Shown piece by piece: positions 50,573 to 59,821 of a stretch of 64,000 nt of DNA; position 1 is the first letter of the stretch, and each line of letters opens with the position of its first letter. The stretch comes from Delftia tsuruhatensis (lineage in GTDB: Bacteria > Pseudomonadota > Gammaproteobacteria > Burkholderiales > Burkholderiaceae_C), in NCBI RefSeq assembly GCF_903815225.1, contig NZ_LR813084.1, forward strand, positions 2,522,501 through 2,586,500. The letters run 5' to 3'. Made by a program: the position numbers and the translations under genes. The notes under the pieces are model-generated. The model searched no databases and was not told where the DNA came from. It worked only from the letters and a program-made list of their open reading frames with translations.

Positions 50573-52642
50573 ATGCATCCGCAACCTCGCCCTTCATCCC
50601 CGCCTTTCCTGCACCAGATCGTGGCGGCCAGCCTGCTGGCACTGGCTGCCATTCCCCATGCTGGTGCACGCCCGCCCGAGCCGGGTGCCACCCTGCCGGA
50701 GAACCTCGCCAGCCTGCAGACCGTCGAGGTCAAGGGGCAGGCCGCGCGCGGTGGCGCCGCCGCCTATTCCTCCACCGAGCTGGAGAGTGATGAGGTGGCG
50801 CACGCCCATGTCAGCCAGGTGCAGGACCTGCTGCGCAAGGTCCCCGGCATGAATGTGAGCAACTACCAGTTGTCCGGCGTGGGCGATGCCATCGTCCTGC
50901 GCGGCTTCGGCGGTGGCGGCCATGGGGGAGACGTGGGCGTGGTGCTGGACGGTATTCCGCTCAACGAGGCCATGTCGCATGCCGACGGCTATGTGGACCT
51001 GAACGTCATCGTGCCGCTGGAGATCGAGCGGCTGACGGTCTACAAGGGCCCGGTCTCGGCCCTGTACGGCAACTTCAACCGCGCCGGCCTGATCGCCATC
51101 GACACGCGCAAGCAGGGCGAGTACCGGCAGGCGGACCTGAGCATGGCCTCGCACGGCACCCTGGATGCCCAGGCCGCCCTGGGACTGAAGCTGGGCGAGG
51201 GCGAGTTCCTGAACCTCGCGGCCCAGCACTACCGCAGCGACGGTTTTCGGGCGCAATCGTCATCGCAGCGCAGCACGGCCGCCCTGCGCTGGAGCAAGCT
51301 GCTCACCCCGCAACTGGAACTGGCGCTGTCCGCCCGCCTGCACCATGCCGAAGGCGATTCGCCCGGCTACGTCACGGCCGCGCAGTTCGCCATCGACCCC
51401 TATGGCAGGGACCCGCGCGCCATGAACGACGGTGCGCGCAAGAACTTCGCCACGCTGCGCGCCGACGCGCGGTACGCGCTGTCGCCGCAGCTGGGCTGGC
51501 TGGCCTTTGCCTACACCACGCGGCAAAGCTTCACGCGCTGGTTCAGCCGGCCCGTCAATGCAGCCCAGTGGCGCCAGCGCGAGGAAAGCTACGAGCGCGC
51601 GGTCTACGGCGCGGGCACCAGCCTCAATGGCCGCCACGTCACGGCGCTGACGCCGCTCAACTGGGTGGCGGGGCTGGAGACTTTCCGCGAATCCACCGAC
51701 TATCTCTACTACGACGGCCTGCAGCAGCGCCAGCGCACGGCGCCGGCCATCAATGACCGCGACTCCCGGCTCGACAGCCTGTCGGCCTATGCCGAGGTCG
51801 ACGCGCCCGTGCACCGCCTGCTGCAGCTGTCGGCGGGACTGCGCTGGGACCGCTTCACGGGCGGGTGCGCGCTCAACGGCCCGGAAACGGGCTCCGACCC
51901 CTGTGGCCCGCTGGCGCGCACCTCGCATGCCAGCCCCAAGCTGGGCCTGCGCTCCCAGGTGGCACCGGGCGTGCTGCTGCGCGCCAGCTGGTCCGAGGGT
52001 TTTGCGCTGGCCAGCAACTTCGCCAAGTACGCGCTGGGCGCGGCTCGGCTGGATCCCAACATCTTCCGCCAGACCGAAGTGGGGGCGCAGTTCAAGCCGG
52101 TGGACGGCCTGGTGCTGGACATGGCGGCCTACCGCCTGCAGTCCACGCAAGAGATCCGCAACGTGGCGCCTGGCGTCTATGAGAACTACGGCGCCACGCG
52201 CCGCACGGGCGTGGAGGCCAGCGTGCTGTGGGCCGTGCGCAAGGACCTGGACCTGGAGATCGCCTGGGGCAGCGCGCGATCGCGCGTGACGGAAAACGGC
52301 AACCCGGCCCTGGTCGGCAGGCAGGTGGCCGGCGTGCCGCGCCATACCGCCACCGTGGCCCTGGCCTGGCGCCCCGTGGCGCAGTGGGAGGGCACGCTGA
52401 CCTGGCGCCGCGTGGGGCGCTACGCCGTCAATGCGGACAACAGCGTGGCCTATGGCGGCTATGCCACCTGGGACCTGGGGCTGGGCTACCGCCTGCCAGG
52501 CGCGCGCAGCCGCGTCTACGCCATGGTCAGCAATCTCACGGACAAGGCCTATGCGACCTCGTCCTCCGTCATCGGCGGTGCCCAGCTGTTCGCCCCCGGA
52601 GCACCGCGCACGCTGAAGATCGGCGTGCAGGCACAGTTCTGA
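50573..52642 (+). CDS. TonB-dependent receptor, probable nickel(-chelate) transporter
   Basis: 689 residues. Signal peptide from ATG 50573 (HQIVAASLLALAAIPHAGA), plug domain ('VQDLLRKVPGMNVSNYQLSG', 'GFGGGGHGGDVGVVLDGIPL', 'YKGPVSALYGNFNRAGL'), and a barrel ending in Phe. Plug loops are Gly/His-rich, compatible with metal handling. The NikR operator immediately upstream and the DUF4198 gene 15 bp downstream make nickel the likely substrate. The inner-membrane transporter is not in this window. Confidence 0.88.
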   Translation: MHPQPRPSSPPFLHQIVAASLLALAAIPHAGARPPEPGATLPENLASLQTVEVKGQAARGGAAAYSSTELESDEVAHAHVSQVQDLLRKVPGMNVSNYQLSGVGDAIVLRGFGGGGHGGDVGVVLDGIPLNEAMSHADGYVDLNVIVPLEIERLTVYKGPVSALYGNFNRAGLIAIDTRKQGEYRQADLSMASHGTLDAQAALGLKLGEGEFLNLAAQHYRSDGFRAQSSSQRSTAALRWSKLLTPQLELALSARLHHAEGDSPGYVTAAQFAIDPYGRDPRAMNDGARKNFATLRADARYALSPQLGWLAFAYTTRQSFTRWFSRPVNAAQWRQREESYERAVYGAGTSLNGRHVTALTPLNWVAGLETFRESTDYLYYDGLQQRQRTAPAINDRDSRLDSLSAYAEVDAPVHRLLQLSAGLRWDRFTGGCALNGPETGSDPCGPLARTSHASPKLGLRSQVAPGVLLRASWSEGFALASNFAKYALGAARLDPNIFRQTEVGAQFKPVDGLVLDMAAYRLQSTQEIRNVAPGVYENYGATRRTGVEASVLWAVRKDLDLEIAWGSARSRVTENGNPALVGRQVAGVPRHTATVALAWRPVAQWEGTLTWRRVGRYAVNADNSVAYGGYATWDLGLGYRLPGARSRVYAMVSNLTDKAYATSSSVIGGAQLFAPGAPRTLKIGVQAQF

Positions 52643-52657
52643 AAAAAGGAAGACACC

Positions 52658-53371
52658 ATGCGCAAACTCTGGAAATCGACGTGCCAGGGCTGGGCCATCT
52701 CGGCCCTGCTGGCTGCTGCGCCGGTGGCGCTGGCCCACAACGTCTGGCTGGAGCCCGATGCCGACGGCGCCTACAGCGTGCAGTTCGGCGGTCATGAAGG
52801 CCGGCTGGAAACCTTCCCCGCCGACAAGCTCAAAAGCGTGCAGGCCTATGACGCGCGGGGCCGGCGCATCGAGGTCGCCATCCAGCCCCGCCCCGGTGGC
52901 GCCCGGGTCACGCCCGCGCGCCGCGCCGCCTTGCTGGCAGCGCATTTCGACAACGGCTTCTTCAGCAAGGTGGGCGACGGCCCCATGGTCAACCTGCCGA
53001 TGAACGAGAACCCCGGCGCCACCAGCGGCGTGCATGCGCTGAAGTTCCACAAGACCCTCATCGAATGGGGTCCCATCGCCCGCGAGAGGCTGGGCCAGAC
53101 TTTCGAGATCATCGCCAGGACCCGGCGTGCCCCGCATGCGGGCGAGCCGCAGCAGTTCCTGGTGCTGCTCGACGGCAAGCCACGCGCCGGCGTGCGCGTG
53201 TCACTGGGAGAACAGGGCGAGCCGCTGGTGACCGATGCCGAGGGCCTGGTCACCGTGCTGCCGCGCGCGGGCCTGAACAAGTTGCTGGCCATCGTGCGCC
53301 TGCCCGTGGCCGGCGATGCGCGCACCACCAGCATGAGCTACGAGTACCTGCTGGCGTTCTCGGCACATTGA
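52658..53371 (+). CDS. DUF4198 periplasmic protein, nickel-uptake accessory
   Basis: 237 residues. Signal peptide (GWAISALLAAAPVALA) ends just before 'HNVWLEPDADG', so the mature protein begins with His, a feature of DUF4198 proteins that may coordinate metal through the N-terminal amino group. The fold is two beta-rich domains ('FLVLLDGKPRAGVRVSLGEQ', 'GLVTVLPRAGLNKLLAIVRL'). DUF4198 proteins occur as components of nickel and cobalt uptake systems. It follows the TonB receptor by 15 bp in the same transcript. Confidence 0.85.
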   Translation: MRKLWKSTCQGWAISALLAAAPVALAHNVWLEPDADGAYSVQFGGHEGRLETFPADKLKSVQAYDARGRRIEVAIQPRPGGARVTPARRAALLAAHFDNGFFSKVGDGPMVNLPMNENPGATSGVHALKFHKTLIEWGPIARERLGQTFEIIARTRRAPHAGEPQQFLVLLDGKPRAGVRVSLGEQGEPLVTDAEGLVTVLPRAGLNKLLAIVRLPVAGDARTTSMSYEYLLAFSAH

Positions 53372-53383
53372 TTGGGGTGCGGT

Positions 53384-54388
53384 TCAGTCCACTGCCAGTC
53401 TCCGGTCCGCCGCCAGCTTCTTCCACTTGGCGTTGTCCTGGGACATGAAGCGCTGGATGTCGGGCAGGGACATGGGCGTGGCCACGGCCCCCGCGGCCTG
53501 CAGCGTGGGGCGCAGCTCGGGCGACTGTATGGCCTGGTTGATCCACTGGTTGAGCTGGGCCAGCTTCCCGGGCGGTGTAGCGGCCGGCACGGCCACGGCG
53601 TACCACTGTTCGGCCTCGTAGCCGGGCACGCCCGCCTCGCGCAGGGTGGGCACGGCGGCAAGACTGTCCACGCGCGTGGCGCTGGTCACGGCATAGGCCT
53701 TGAGCCGGCCCGACTGGATGTGCGGCAGCACCGGCGTCACGCCCAGCATGGCCAGGGGAATCTGCCCGCCCACCACGTCGGTCACGGCCTGGCCCCCGCC
53801 CTTGTAGGGCACATGCACCATGCGCGTGTCCGCCATGGCGTTGAGCAGCTCGCCGGCCAGGTGCTGGGACGTGCCCGTGCCCGAACTGGCATAGCTCCAC
53901 TGGGTGGGCCTGGCCTTCATGGCGGCCACCAGTTCGGCCAGGTTGTCGGCGGCGCCCGCGGCCGGACCCACCAGCACCATGGCGCCGCGCGCCATCACGG
54001 CCACGGCAGTCAGTTCGCGGCCTACTTCGGGCTGGCGGCCGGCCGATGGCGGGGTCAACTGGGGACCCGGCACGGACACCAGGGTCAGGCCGTCGGCGGG
54101 CGCCTTGGCAGCGGCCTGCAGGCTGATGGCGCCCGAGGCGCCGGGCCGGTTTTCCACCACCACGCTGACGCCCGCCTGGGCCTCCAGCTGCCGGGCCACC
54201 TGGCGGGTCAGCACATCCAGGCTGCCGCCGGGGGCAAAGCCCACGATCCAGGTGATGGGCTTGCCCGTGGCAGGGGGCGCGGCAGGCTCCGCCGCGTGCG
54301 CGGCAGGCAGCGCAATGGCTGCCAGGAGCGCCAGCGCATGCCGGCGGCTTTTCATCGGGAAGCCGGTGTGGGCTTGCGCAGCGGTCAT
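53384..54388 (-). CDS. Bug/TctC-family periplasmic solute receptor
   Basis: 334 residues (or 323 from ATG 54355). A signal peptide (HALALLAAIALPAAHA) precedes the TctC core: 'ITWIVGFAPGGSLDVLTRQV', 'VSVVVENRPGASGAISLQAA' and 'YASSGTGTSQHLAGELLNAM'. It binds carboxylates or similar small acids in the periplasm. The ATG at 54388 overlaps the sulfatase stop (ATGA) and has GGAG upstream, so the two genes are translationally coupled. No TctA/TctB partner is adjacent. It probably recognises the sulfatase's substrate or product. Confidence 0.88.
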   Translation of the reverse strand: MTAAQAHTGFPMKSRRHALALLAAIALPAAHAAEPAAPPATGKPITWIVGFAPGGSLDVLTRQVARQLEAQAGVSVVVENRPGASGAISLQAAAKAPADGLTLVSVPGPQLTPPSAGRQPEVGRELTAVAVMARGAMVLVGPAAGAADNLAELVAAMKARPTQWSYASSGTGTSQHLAGELLNAMADTRMVHVPYKGGGQAVTDVVGGQIPLAMLGVTPVLPHIQSGRLKAYAVTSATRVDSLAAVPTLREAGVPGYEAEQWYAVAVPAATPPGKLAQLNQWINQAIQSPELRPTLQAAGAVATPMSLPDIQRFMSQDNAKWKKLAADRRLAVD

Positions 54389-55743
54389 GGCAGCGGATCT
54401 CCGTGGTCGGGTGCGCCTGCGGCGGTGTTGGGGTGGGCCTTGCAGCTGTCGTTGAACTGCTTGACCATGGTCAGCACGGGATTGAGAACCCAGGTGTTGA
54501 AGATGAGCACGTCATGCTCTTCCTTGGGGTCGCGCACGATGTTGAACAGGTAGGGCGACTCCAGCTTGCCCTTGCTTTCATTGACCTCGGGCTCCCAGTA
54601 GAAGTGCAGCTTCCAGTCGCGCCACTTCACGGCCCGCAGCTGGTCCTTGATGTAGAAGAGAAAGCCTTCGCGCGCCGAGCGCGCCTCGCCCTGCAGGAAG
54701 GCTGTCTGGTCCACGCCGTCGATGGGCCGGTCCTGCGGCACGGGCGCGCCGGCCACGGCCGCCAGCGTGGAGAAGATGTCGGTCACATGCATGATTTCAT
54801 TGCTGGTGCGCCCGGCCTGGATGCGGCCCGGCCAGCGTGCGATGAACGGCACGCGCAGGCTGCCTTCCATGGCCGTGTGGTAGGTGCCGCGCCAGGGGCC
54901 GGCCGTCCCGCGGTAGGGCTGGCGGAATTCGGGGCCGTTGTCGCTGCAGAAGATGAACAAGGTGTCCTCGCGCAGGCCCAGGCGGTCGATCTCGTCGGCG
55001 ATCTGGCCCACGCGGTGGTCCATCTCCACCATGGAGTCGGCAAAGTCGCCCTGGCCGGTGCGGCCCGCGAAGTCCGCGTGCGGCAGCGTGGGAAAGTGCA
55101 GATGCACCAGGGGCAGGTACAGGAAGAAGGGGCGGGCCTGGGCATGGTGGCGGCGCATGAAGTCCAGAGAGCGCTCCACCAGCTCGGCGTCGATGTCGCG
55201 CCGGGCCGCCAGATCGTAGACCTTGACGTCCTGCGAAGGGCTGCCCGCCCGGCCCTGCATGATGTGGGGCAGGGGGGCCACGCTGGGGTCGTAGCCGGTG
55301 GTGGCGGTGAACTGGCTTTCGTCCGTGGTGCGGGGAATGCCGTACCACTCGTCGAAACCCCGGTCGCTGGGATAACGGCCTGGAATATCACCCAGATGCC
55401 ATTTGCCGAAATGCGCCGTGGCATAGCCCTGGGCCGACAGCAGCTGGGCCAGGGTGACCTCGTTGCGAGTCAGGCCCTGCGGCAGCCCTGCCGGCACGGA
55501 TTGCAGGGCGCCCGTCCGGATGGGGTGGCGCCCTGTCATCAGGGCCGAGCGCGTGGGCACGCAGTCGCTTTCCACATTGAAGTTCTGCAGCAGCAGGCCC
55601 TGCGAGGCCAACTGGTCGATGCGTGGGGTGGGCGCGCCGCGCAGCGCCCCGCCGCCGTAGCAGCCCAGTTCTCCCCAGCCCAGGTTGTCCGCGACGATGA
55701 GCACGATGTTCGGTGGGTTCATGATGTGGCGCAAAGTTTCCAT
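54385..55743 (-). CDS. Type I (formylglycine) sulfatase
   Basis: 452 residues. The motif C-V-P-T-R at residues 61-65 fits C-x-P-x-R, whose Cys is converted to formylglycine by FGE; the Thr replaces the usual Ser. Metal and active-site regions are 'IVLIVADNLGWGELGCYG', 'HFGKWHLGD' and 'FIFCSDNGPEF'. No signal peptide is evident, so the enzyme is probably cytoplasmic. ATG 55743 or 55722 could be the start. It hydrolyses a sulfate ester of unknown structure; the coupled TctC gene and divergent LysR regulator suggest scavenging of an organosulfate. Confidence 0.9.
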   Translation of the reverse strand: METLRHIMNPPNIVLIVADNLGWGELGCYGGGALRGAPTPRIDQLASQGLLLQNFNVESDCVPTRSALMTGRHPIRTGALQSVPAGLPQGLTRNEVTLAQLLSAQGYATAHFGKWHLGDIPGRYPSDRGFDEWYGIPRTTDESQFTATTGYDPSVAPLPHIMQGRAGSPSQDVKVYDLAARRDIDAELVERSLDFMRRHHAQARPFFLYLPLVHLHFPTLPHADFAGRTGQGDFADSMVEMDHRVGQIADEIDRLGLREDTLFIFCSDNGPEFRQPYRGTAGPWRGTYHTAMEGSLRVPFIARWPGRIQAGRTSNEIMHVTDIFSTLAAVAGAPVPQDRPIDGVDQTAFLQGEARSAREGFLFYIKDQLRAVKWRDWKLHFYWEPEVNESKGKLESPYLFNIVRDPKEEHDVLIFNTWVLNPVLTMVKQFNDSCKAHPNTAAGAPDHGDPLP

Positions 55744-55871
55744 GCCAAAACTCTAGCCACAAGCGTGTGAAATCTGATAACCAAAGGGGCGAGAATCGAT
55801 GCAAGATTGGAATGGCTTTGCGCTGTTTTGAAGCAAGCTTGTGCGTTTTTCTTGGTTGACAAAGGAGTGGT

Positions 55872-56768
55872 GTGACGGGATTTGCCTACAACGAACTGGT
55901 CTGCTTCCTGGCCGTGGCCGAGCATGGTCATTTCGGGCGTGCTGCGGCCGCCCTGCAGGTGAGCCAGCCGGCCGTCTCCAAGATCGTGCGCCGCGTGGAG
56001 CAGGGCGTGGGCGCGGCCTTGTTCAAGCGTGGCACGCATGGCGTGGTGCTGACCAGCAGCGGCCAGCTGTTCATGGAGCCCGCGCGCCAGCTCGTGCTGC
56101 AGCATGAGCAGACGCTGCGCGCCGCCAGCGACATCCAGGCGCAGCATGTGGGGCTGATTCGCCTGGGCTTCACGCAGGCCACCTCCGAAAGCCGTGCCAC
56201 GCGCGCCGTGGCCGAGCTGCTGCGCCGCCGTCCCGGCCTGCGCGTGCGGCTGACCGTGGGCAAGTCCGACGACCTGGAACGTGCGCTGCTGGAGGGCAGC
56301 CTGGACCTGGCCGTGGTGCCGTCCTATCCCGGCCACACCACGCGCTGCGCCCAGGTGGCCATCGGCGAGGACGAACTGTGGGTGGCCGCGCGGCCGCGCC
56401 ACCCTTTGACGCAGGTGGCGCTGCAAGAGGGCCTGCAACTGAGACATTTGCAGGACTACGCCTGGGCCTTGCCTGCGCCAGGGGCCGCCGCACGCAGGGT
56501 GGTCGACGAGGCCTTTGCGGCCCAGGGCTTCGGCGCACCCACGGTGGCCCTGGAAATCCAGCACAACACCGAGGCCACCATCGACATCGTGGGCCAGACC
56601 GACCTGCTGTGCTACGTGCCCAGCCATGTGCTGCGCGGCAGCCCCGAGCGCCTGCAGGCCCTGCCCATCCCCGCGCTGCGCACGCGCCGCAGCTGGCTGC
56701 TGATCAGCCACCCCAAGGCCCAGTGGTCGCCGCTGATGGCGGCGCTCAGGGATTTGACGGTCGGATAG
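55872..56768 (+). CDS. LysR-family transcriptional regulator
   Basis: 298 residues from a GTG start at 55872 with AAAGGAG immediately upstream. HTH: 'LVCFLAVAEHGHFGRAAAAL' and 'SQPAVSKIVRRVEQGVGAAL'. Effector domain: 'SLDLAVVPSYPGHTTRC', 'DIVGQTDLLCYVPSHVL'. It is divergent from the sulfatase-TctC operon (128 bp), which it probably regulates in response to sulfur supply or the substrate. Confidence 0.9.
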   Translation: MTGFAYNELVCFLAVAEHGHFGRAAAALQVSQPAVSKIVRRVEQGVGAALFKRGTHGVVLTSSGQLFMEPARQLVLQHEQTLRAASDIQAQHVGLIRLGFTQATSESRATRAVAELLRRRPGLRVRLTVGKSDDLERALLEGSLDLAVVPSYPGHTTRCAQVAIGEDELWVAARPRHPLTQVALQEGLQLRHLQDYAWALPAPGAAARRVVDEAFAAQGFGAPTVALEIQHNTEATIDIVGQTDLLCYVPSHVLRGSPERLQALPIPALRTRRSWLLISHPKAQWSPLMAALRDLTVG

Positions 56769-56785
56769 CGGGGGCCGGGTCCGGT

Positions 56786-57904
56786 TCAGGCGGCCATGTC
56801 GGCCGTGGCCACTGTGCGGGCAGGATGGGCGCTGTCATCGCCATCCGTGTACTGCAGCGGCACGCGCTTGACGTTGCACAGCAGCTCGTAGGCGATGGTG
56901 CCTGCGGCCCGCGCCACGGTGTTCACATCGATGCGTGGCCCCCACAGTTCCACGGCGCTGCCGATGCCGGCCTCCGGCAGGTCGGTGAGATCGACCGTGA
57001 GCATGTCCATGGAGACGCGGCCGATCAGCTGCGCGGCCTGACCGTCCACGGCCACGGGCGTGCCGTCCGGCGCCGTGCGCGGATAGCCGTCGGCATAGCC
57101 CATGGCCACCAGGCCCACGCGCGTGGGGCGCCGGGCCACATGGCGGGCGCCATAGCCCAGCGGATCGCCGGGCTGCAGCGTGCGCACGGCAAAGACCTGG
57201 CTGTGCAGGCCCATCACGGGCTGCAGGCCGGCCGTGGACTCCGCCAAAGGGTCGGCTCCGTACAAGGCGATGCCCACGCGGCCCCAGTCGCGCCGCGCCT
57301 CGGGCCAGGCCAGCAGGCCGGCCGAGTTGCACAGGCTGCGGTCGCCGGGCAGGCTGGCCGTGGCTTCGTCGAAGCGGCGGATCTGCGCGGACGTCATGCC
57401 CTGGCCGGGCTCGTCGGCGCGTGCGAAATGCGTCATCAGCGTGACCTGCTGCACGGCGGCGCAGGCCTGCAACCGTGCATGGGCCGAGGCCGCCAGTGCG
57501 GGCGCAAAGCCTGCGCGCCCCATGCCCGAATCGATCTTGAGCCAGGCATGCAGGCCATGCCGCGCCCCGGCCTGTTCCAGCATGCGCAACTGGGCGTCCT
57601 GGTGCACGGCGAGCCAGAGGCCGTGGGCGCTGGCGACCTGCAGTTCCTCGCGGTCGAACAGGCCTTCGAGCACGAGGATGGGCGCACGGATGCCTGCAGC
57701 GCGCAGCGGCAGGGCTTCCTCCAGGAAGGCGACGGCATAGCCGTCGGCCAGCCCGTCCAGGGCCTGGGCGCAGCGCACGGCGCCGTGCCCGTAGGCATTG
57801 GCCTTGAGCACGGCCAGGGCGCGCCCGCCGTGCAGGCGGCGGGCGGTCAGGTAGTTGCGGCGCAGTGCGCCGAGGTCGATGCGGGCGAAGGCGGGGCGCG
57901 CCAT
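56786..57904 (-). CDS. dadX: Alanine racemase (catabolic, DadX type)
   Basis: 372 residues. PLP-binding Lys34 (AVLKANAYGHG), the fold-type III barrel and the C-terminal catalytic Tyr region ('PLGYGARHVARRPTRVGLVA'). It interconverts L- and D-alanine. It starts 3 bp after the D-amino acid dehydrogenase stop, so the two form an operon, and the Lrp-type regulator upstream suggests induction by alanine. This supports the catabolic enzyme rather than the biosynthetic Alr. Confidence 0.93.
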   Translation of the reverse strand: MARPAFARIDLGALRRNYLTARRLHGGRALAVLKANAYGHGAVRCAQALDGLADGYAVAFLEEALPLRAAGIRAPILVLEGLFDREELQVASAHGLWLAVHQDAQLRMLEQAGARHGLHAWLKIDSGMGRAGFAPALAASAHARLQACAAVQQVTLMTHFARADEPGQGMTSAQIRRFDEATASLPGDRSLCNSAGLLAWPEARRDWGRVGIALYGADPLAESTAGLQPVMGLHSQVFAVRTLQPGDPLGYGARHVARRPTRVGLVAMGYADGYPRTAPDGTPVAVDGQAAQLIGRVSMDMLTVDLTDLPEAGIGSAVELWGPRIDVNTVARAAGTIAYELLCNVKRVPLQYTDGDDSAHPARTVATADMAA

Positions 57905-57907
57905 GGC

Positions 57908-59206
57908 TCAGGCGGACAAGGGGGCGCCGGGGGCACGGGCTGGCACCGGGGCCTGGCGGTCATAGCGGTCCAGTGCCAGCCCGTCGGTGCTGATTTCCGG
58001 GCTGCGGCCCGTGATCAGGTCGGCGATCAGCCGGCCCGAGCCGCAGGCCATGGTCCAGCCCAGCGTGCCGTGGCCGGTGTTCAGGAACAGGTTGGGGTAG
58101 CGCGTGGCGCCGACGATGGGCGTGCCGTCAGGCGTCATGGGGCGCAGGCCGGTCCAGAAGCTGGCGCGCGCCACGTCGCCCCCGGGGAACAGGTCGTTGA
58201 CCACCAGCTCCAGCGTGGCACGGCGGCGCGGGTCCAGGCGCAGGTCGAACCCGCCCAGCTCGGCCATGCCGCCCACGCGGATGCGGTCGTCGAAGCGCGT
58301 GACGGCGATCTTGTAGGTCTCGTCCAGCACCGTGGACTGGGGCGCCAGCGCGGGATTGCCCATGGGCACGGTCAGCGAATAGCCCTTGACGGGATAGACC
58401 GGAAGATCCAGTCCCAGCGGCTGCAGCGCCTGGCGCGAGTAGCTGCCGAAGGCCATCACGTAGCGGTCGGCCGTCAGCAGTTCTCCGTTCACGCGCACGC
58501 CGGCGATACGATCGCCCTCGACCACCAGGCCGTCCACGGTCTGGTTGAAACGGAAATCCACGCCCAGGCCGGCGGCGATGCGGGCCAGCTCGTTGGTGAA
58601 GCGGTGGCAGTCGCCGGTCTCGTCCCTGGGCAGGCGCAGGCCGCCCGTGAGCCGTTCGCGCGCCTGGGCCAGGGCGGGCTCCACGCCGGCGAGCTGGTCG
58701 CGGTCCAGCAGCTCGTGGGGTACGCCGCATTCGCGCAGCACGGCCACGTCGCGGCCCACGGCGTCCAGCTGGGCCTGGGTGCGGAACAGTTGCAGCGTGC
58801 CGCCCGTGCGCTGCTCGTAGGCGATGCCGGTGTCGGCACGCAGCTGCTGCAGGCAACTGCGGCTGTACTCGGCCACGCGCATCATGCGTTCCTTGTTGAC
58901 GGCATAGCGCGCGGCCGTGCAGTTGCGCAGCATCTGCGCCATCCAGCGCAGCTGGAACAGGCTGCCGTCCAGGCGCACGGCCAGCGGCGCGTGCTCCTGC
59001 AGCATCCACTTCAGTGCCTTGAGCGGAATGCCGGGCGCGGCCCAGGGCGTGGAGTAGCCGGGCGAGACCTGGCCCGCGTTGGCGAAGCTGGTCTCGGCGG
59101 CGGGCGCGTCCTGCCGGTCGAGCACGGTCACCTGGGCACCGGCCCGGGCCAGATACCAGGCGCTGGTCACACCGATCACACCGCCGCCAAGAACTAGGAC
59201 TTTCAT
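57908..59206 (-). CDS. dadA: D-amino acid dehydrogenase small subunit
   Basis: 432 residues, the same length as E. coli DadA. FAD motif '[20 protein letters not shown]', then '[20 protein letters not shown]' and '[20 protein letters not shown]', '[14 protein letters not shown]' and '[14 protein letters not shown]', all matching DadA. It oxidises D-alanine and other D-amino acids to 2-oxoacids and feeds electrons to the quinone pool at the inner membrane. ATG 59206 is preferred to an in-frame GTG at 59215. It is followed by dadX. Confidence 0.94.
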   Translation of the reverse strand: MKVLVLGGGVIGVTSAWYLARAGAQVTVLDRQDAPAAETSFANAGQVSPGYSTPWAAPGIPLKALKWMLQEHAPLAVRLDGSLFQLRWMAQMLRNCTAARYAVNKERMMRVAEYSRSCLQQLRADTGIAYEQRTGGTLQLFRTQAQLDAVGRDVAVLRECGVPHELLDRDQLAGVEPALAQARERLTGGLRLPRDETGDCHRFTNELARIAAGLGVDFRFNQTVDGLVVEGDRIAGVRVNGELLTADRYVMAFGSYSRQALQPLGLDLPVYPVKGYSLTVPMGNPALAPQSTVLDETYKIAVTRFDDRIRVGGMAELGGFDLRLDPRRRATLELVVNDLFPGGDVARASFWTGLRPMTPDGTPIVGATRYPNLFLNTGHGTLGWTMACGSGRLIADLITGRSPEISTDGLALDRYDRQAPVPARAPGAPLSA

Positions 59207-59265
59207 GGGTTTCACCGCCAGGTCAACAAGATGAAATCAAAGTCTATTGACGATGAGGCAGTGGA

Positions 59266-59297
59266 AATCACTGAAATATTGCTACTCTTCAGTGATT
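59266..59297. promoter_or_regulatory. Long inverted repeat in the dadA / Lrp intergenic region
   Basis: AATCACTGAA (59266-59275) and its exact complement (59288-59297) flank a 12-bp AT-rich spacer. This 32-bp element, centred between the divergent genes, is a very good candidate for the Lrp-family regulator's site. Confidence 0.75.
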
Positions 59298-59320
59298 GAT
59301 TTGCATGGGAGACTGGCGCC

Positions 59321-59806
59321 ATGGCCACCAGAAGTGAAAACCGCGTGCTCGACCGCACCGACCGCAAGATCCTGGACGTGCTCCAGCGCGACGGCCGCAT
59401 CTCCATGACCGAGCTGGCCGAGCAGGTCAGCCTCTCGGCCACACCCTGCTCGGAGCGCGTGCGGCGCCTGGAGCGCGATGGCGTGATCACGGGCTACCAC
59501 GCCCATCTCTCGCCCGAGGCATTGGGCAAGACGCTGCTGGTGTTCGTGGAGATCAAGCTCTCGTCCAAGTCGGGCGAGGTCTTCGACAAGGTGCGCCAGG
59601 AACTGCTGCACGTGCCCGACGTGCTGGAGTGCTTCCTGGTCTCGGGCAGCTTCGACTACCTGGTCAAGGCCCGCCTGGGCGGCATGCGCGAATACCGCCG
59701 CCTGCTGGGCGACATCCTCAAGAAGCTGCCCGTGCCGGCGGAGTCCCACAGCTATGTGGTGATGGAGGAGGTCAAGGAGACGCTGGCGCTGCCGGTGGAT
59801 CGGTGA
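59321..59806 (+). CDS. Lrp/AsnC-family transcriptional regulator
   Basis: 161 residues. Helix-turn-helix at about 12-60 ('LDRTDRKILDVLQRDGRISM', 'LSATPCSERVRRLERDGVI') and a RAM effector domain ('FLVSGSFDYLVKARLGGMRE'). It probably activates the divergent dadA-dadX operon in response to alanine, as Lrp-type proteins do elsewhere. GGGAGA precedes ATG 59321. Confidence 0.93.
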   Translation: MATRSENRVLDRTDRKILDVLQRDGRISMTELAEQVSLSATPCSERVRRLERDGVITGYHAHLSPEALGKTLLVFVEIKLSSKSGEVFDKVRQELLHVPDVLECFLVSGSFDYLVKARLGGMREYRRLLGDILKKLPVPAESHSYVVMEEVKETLALPVDR

Positions 59807-59821
59807 GGGGCCGCCCGGGGC

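Noticed and set aside
56378-59197. 939-codon open frame on the plus strand
   Set aside because: It is antisense to alanine racemase and dadA and rich in Gly/Ala/His/Gln, the typical shadow of high-GC coding DNA; no domain is recognisable.
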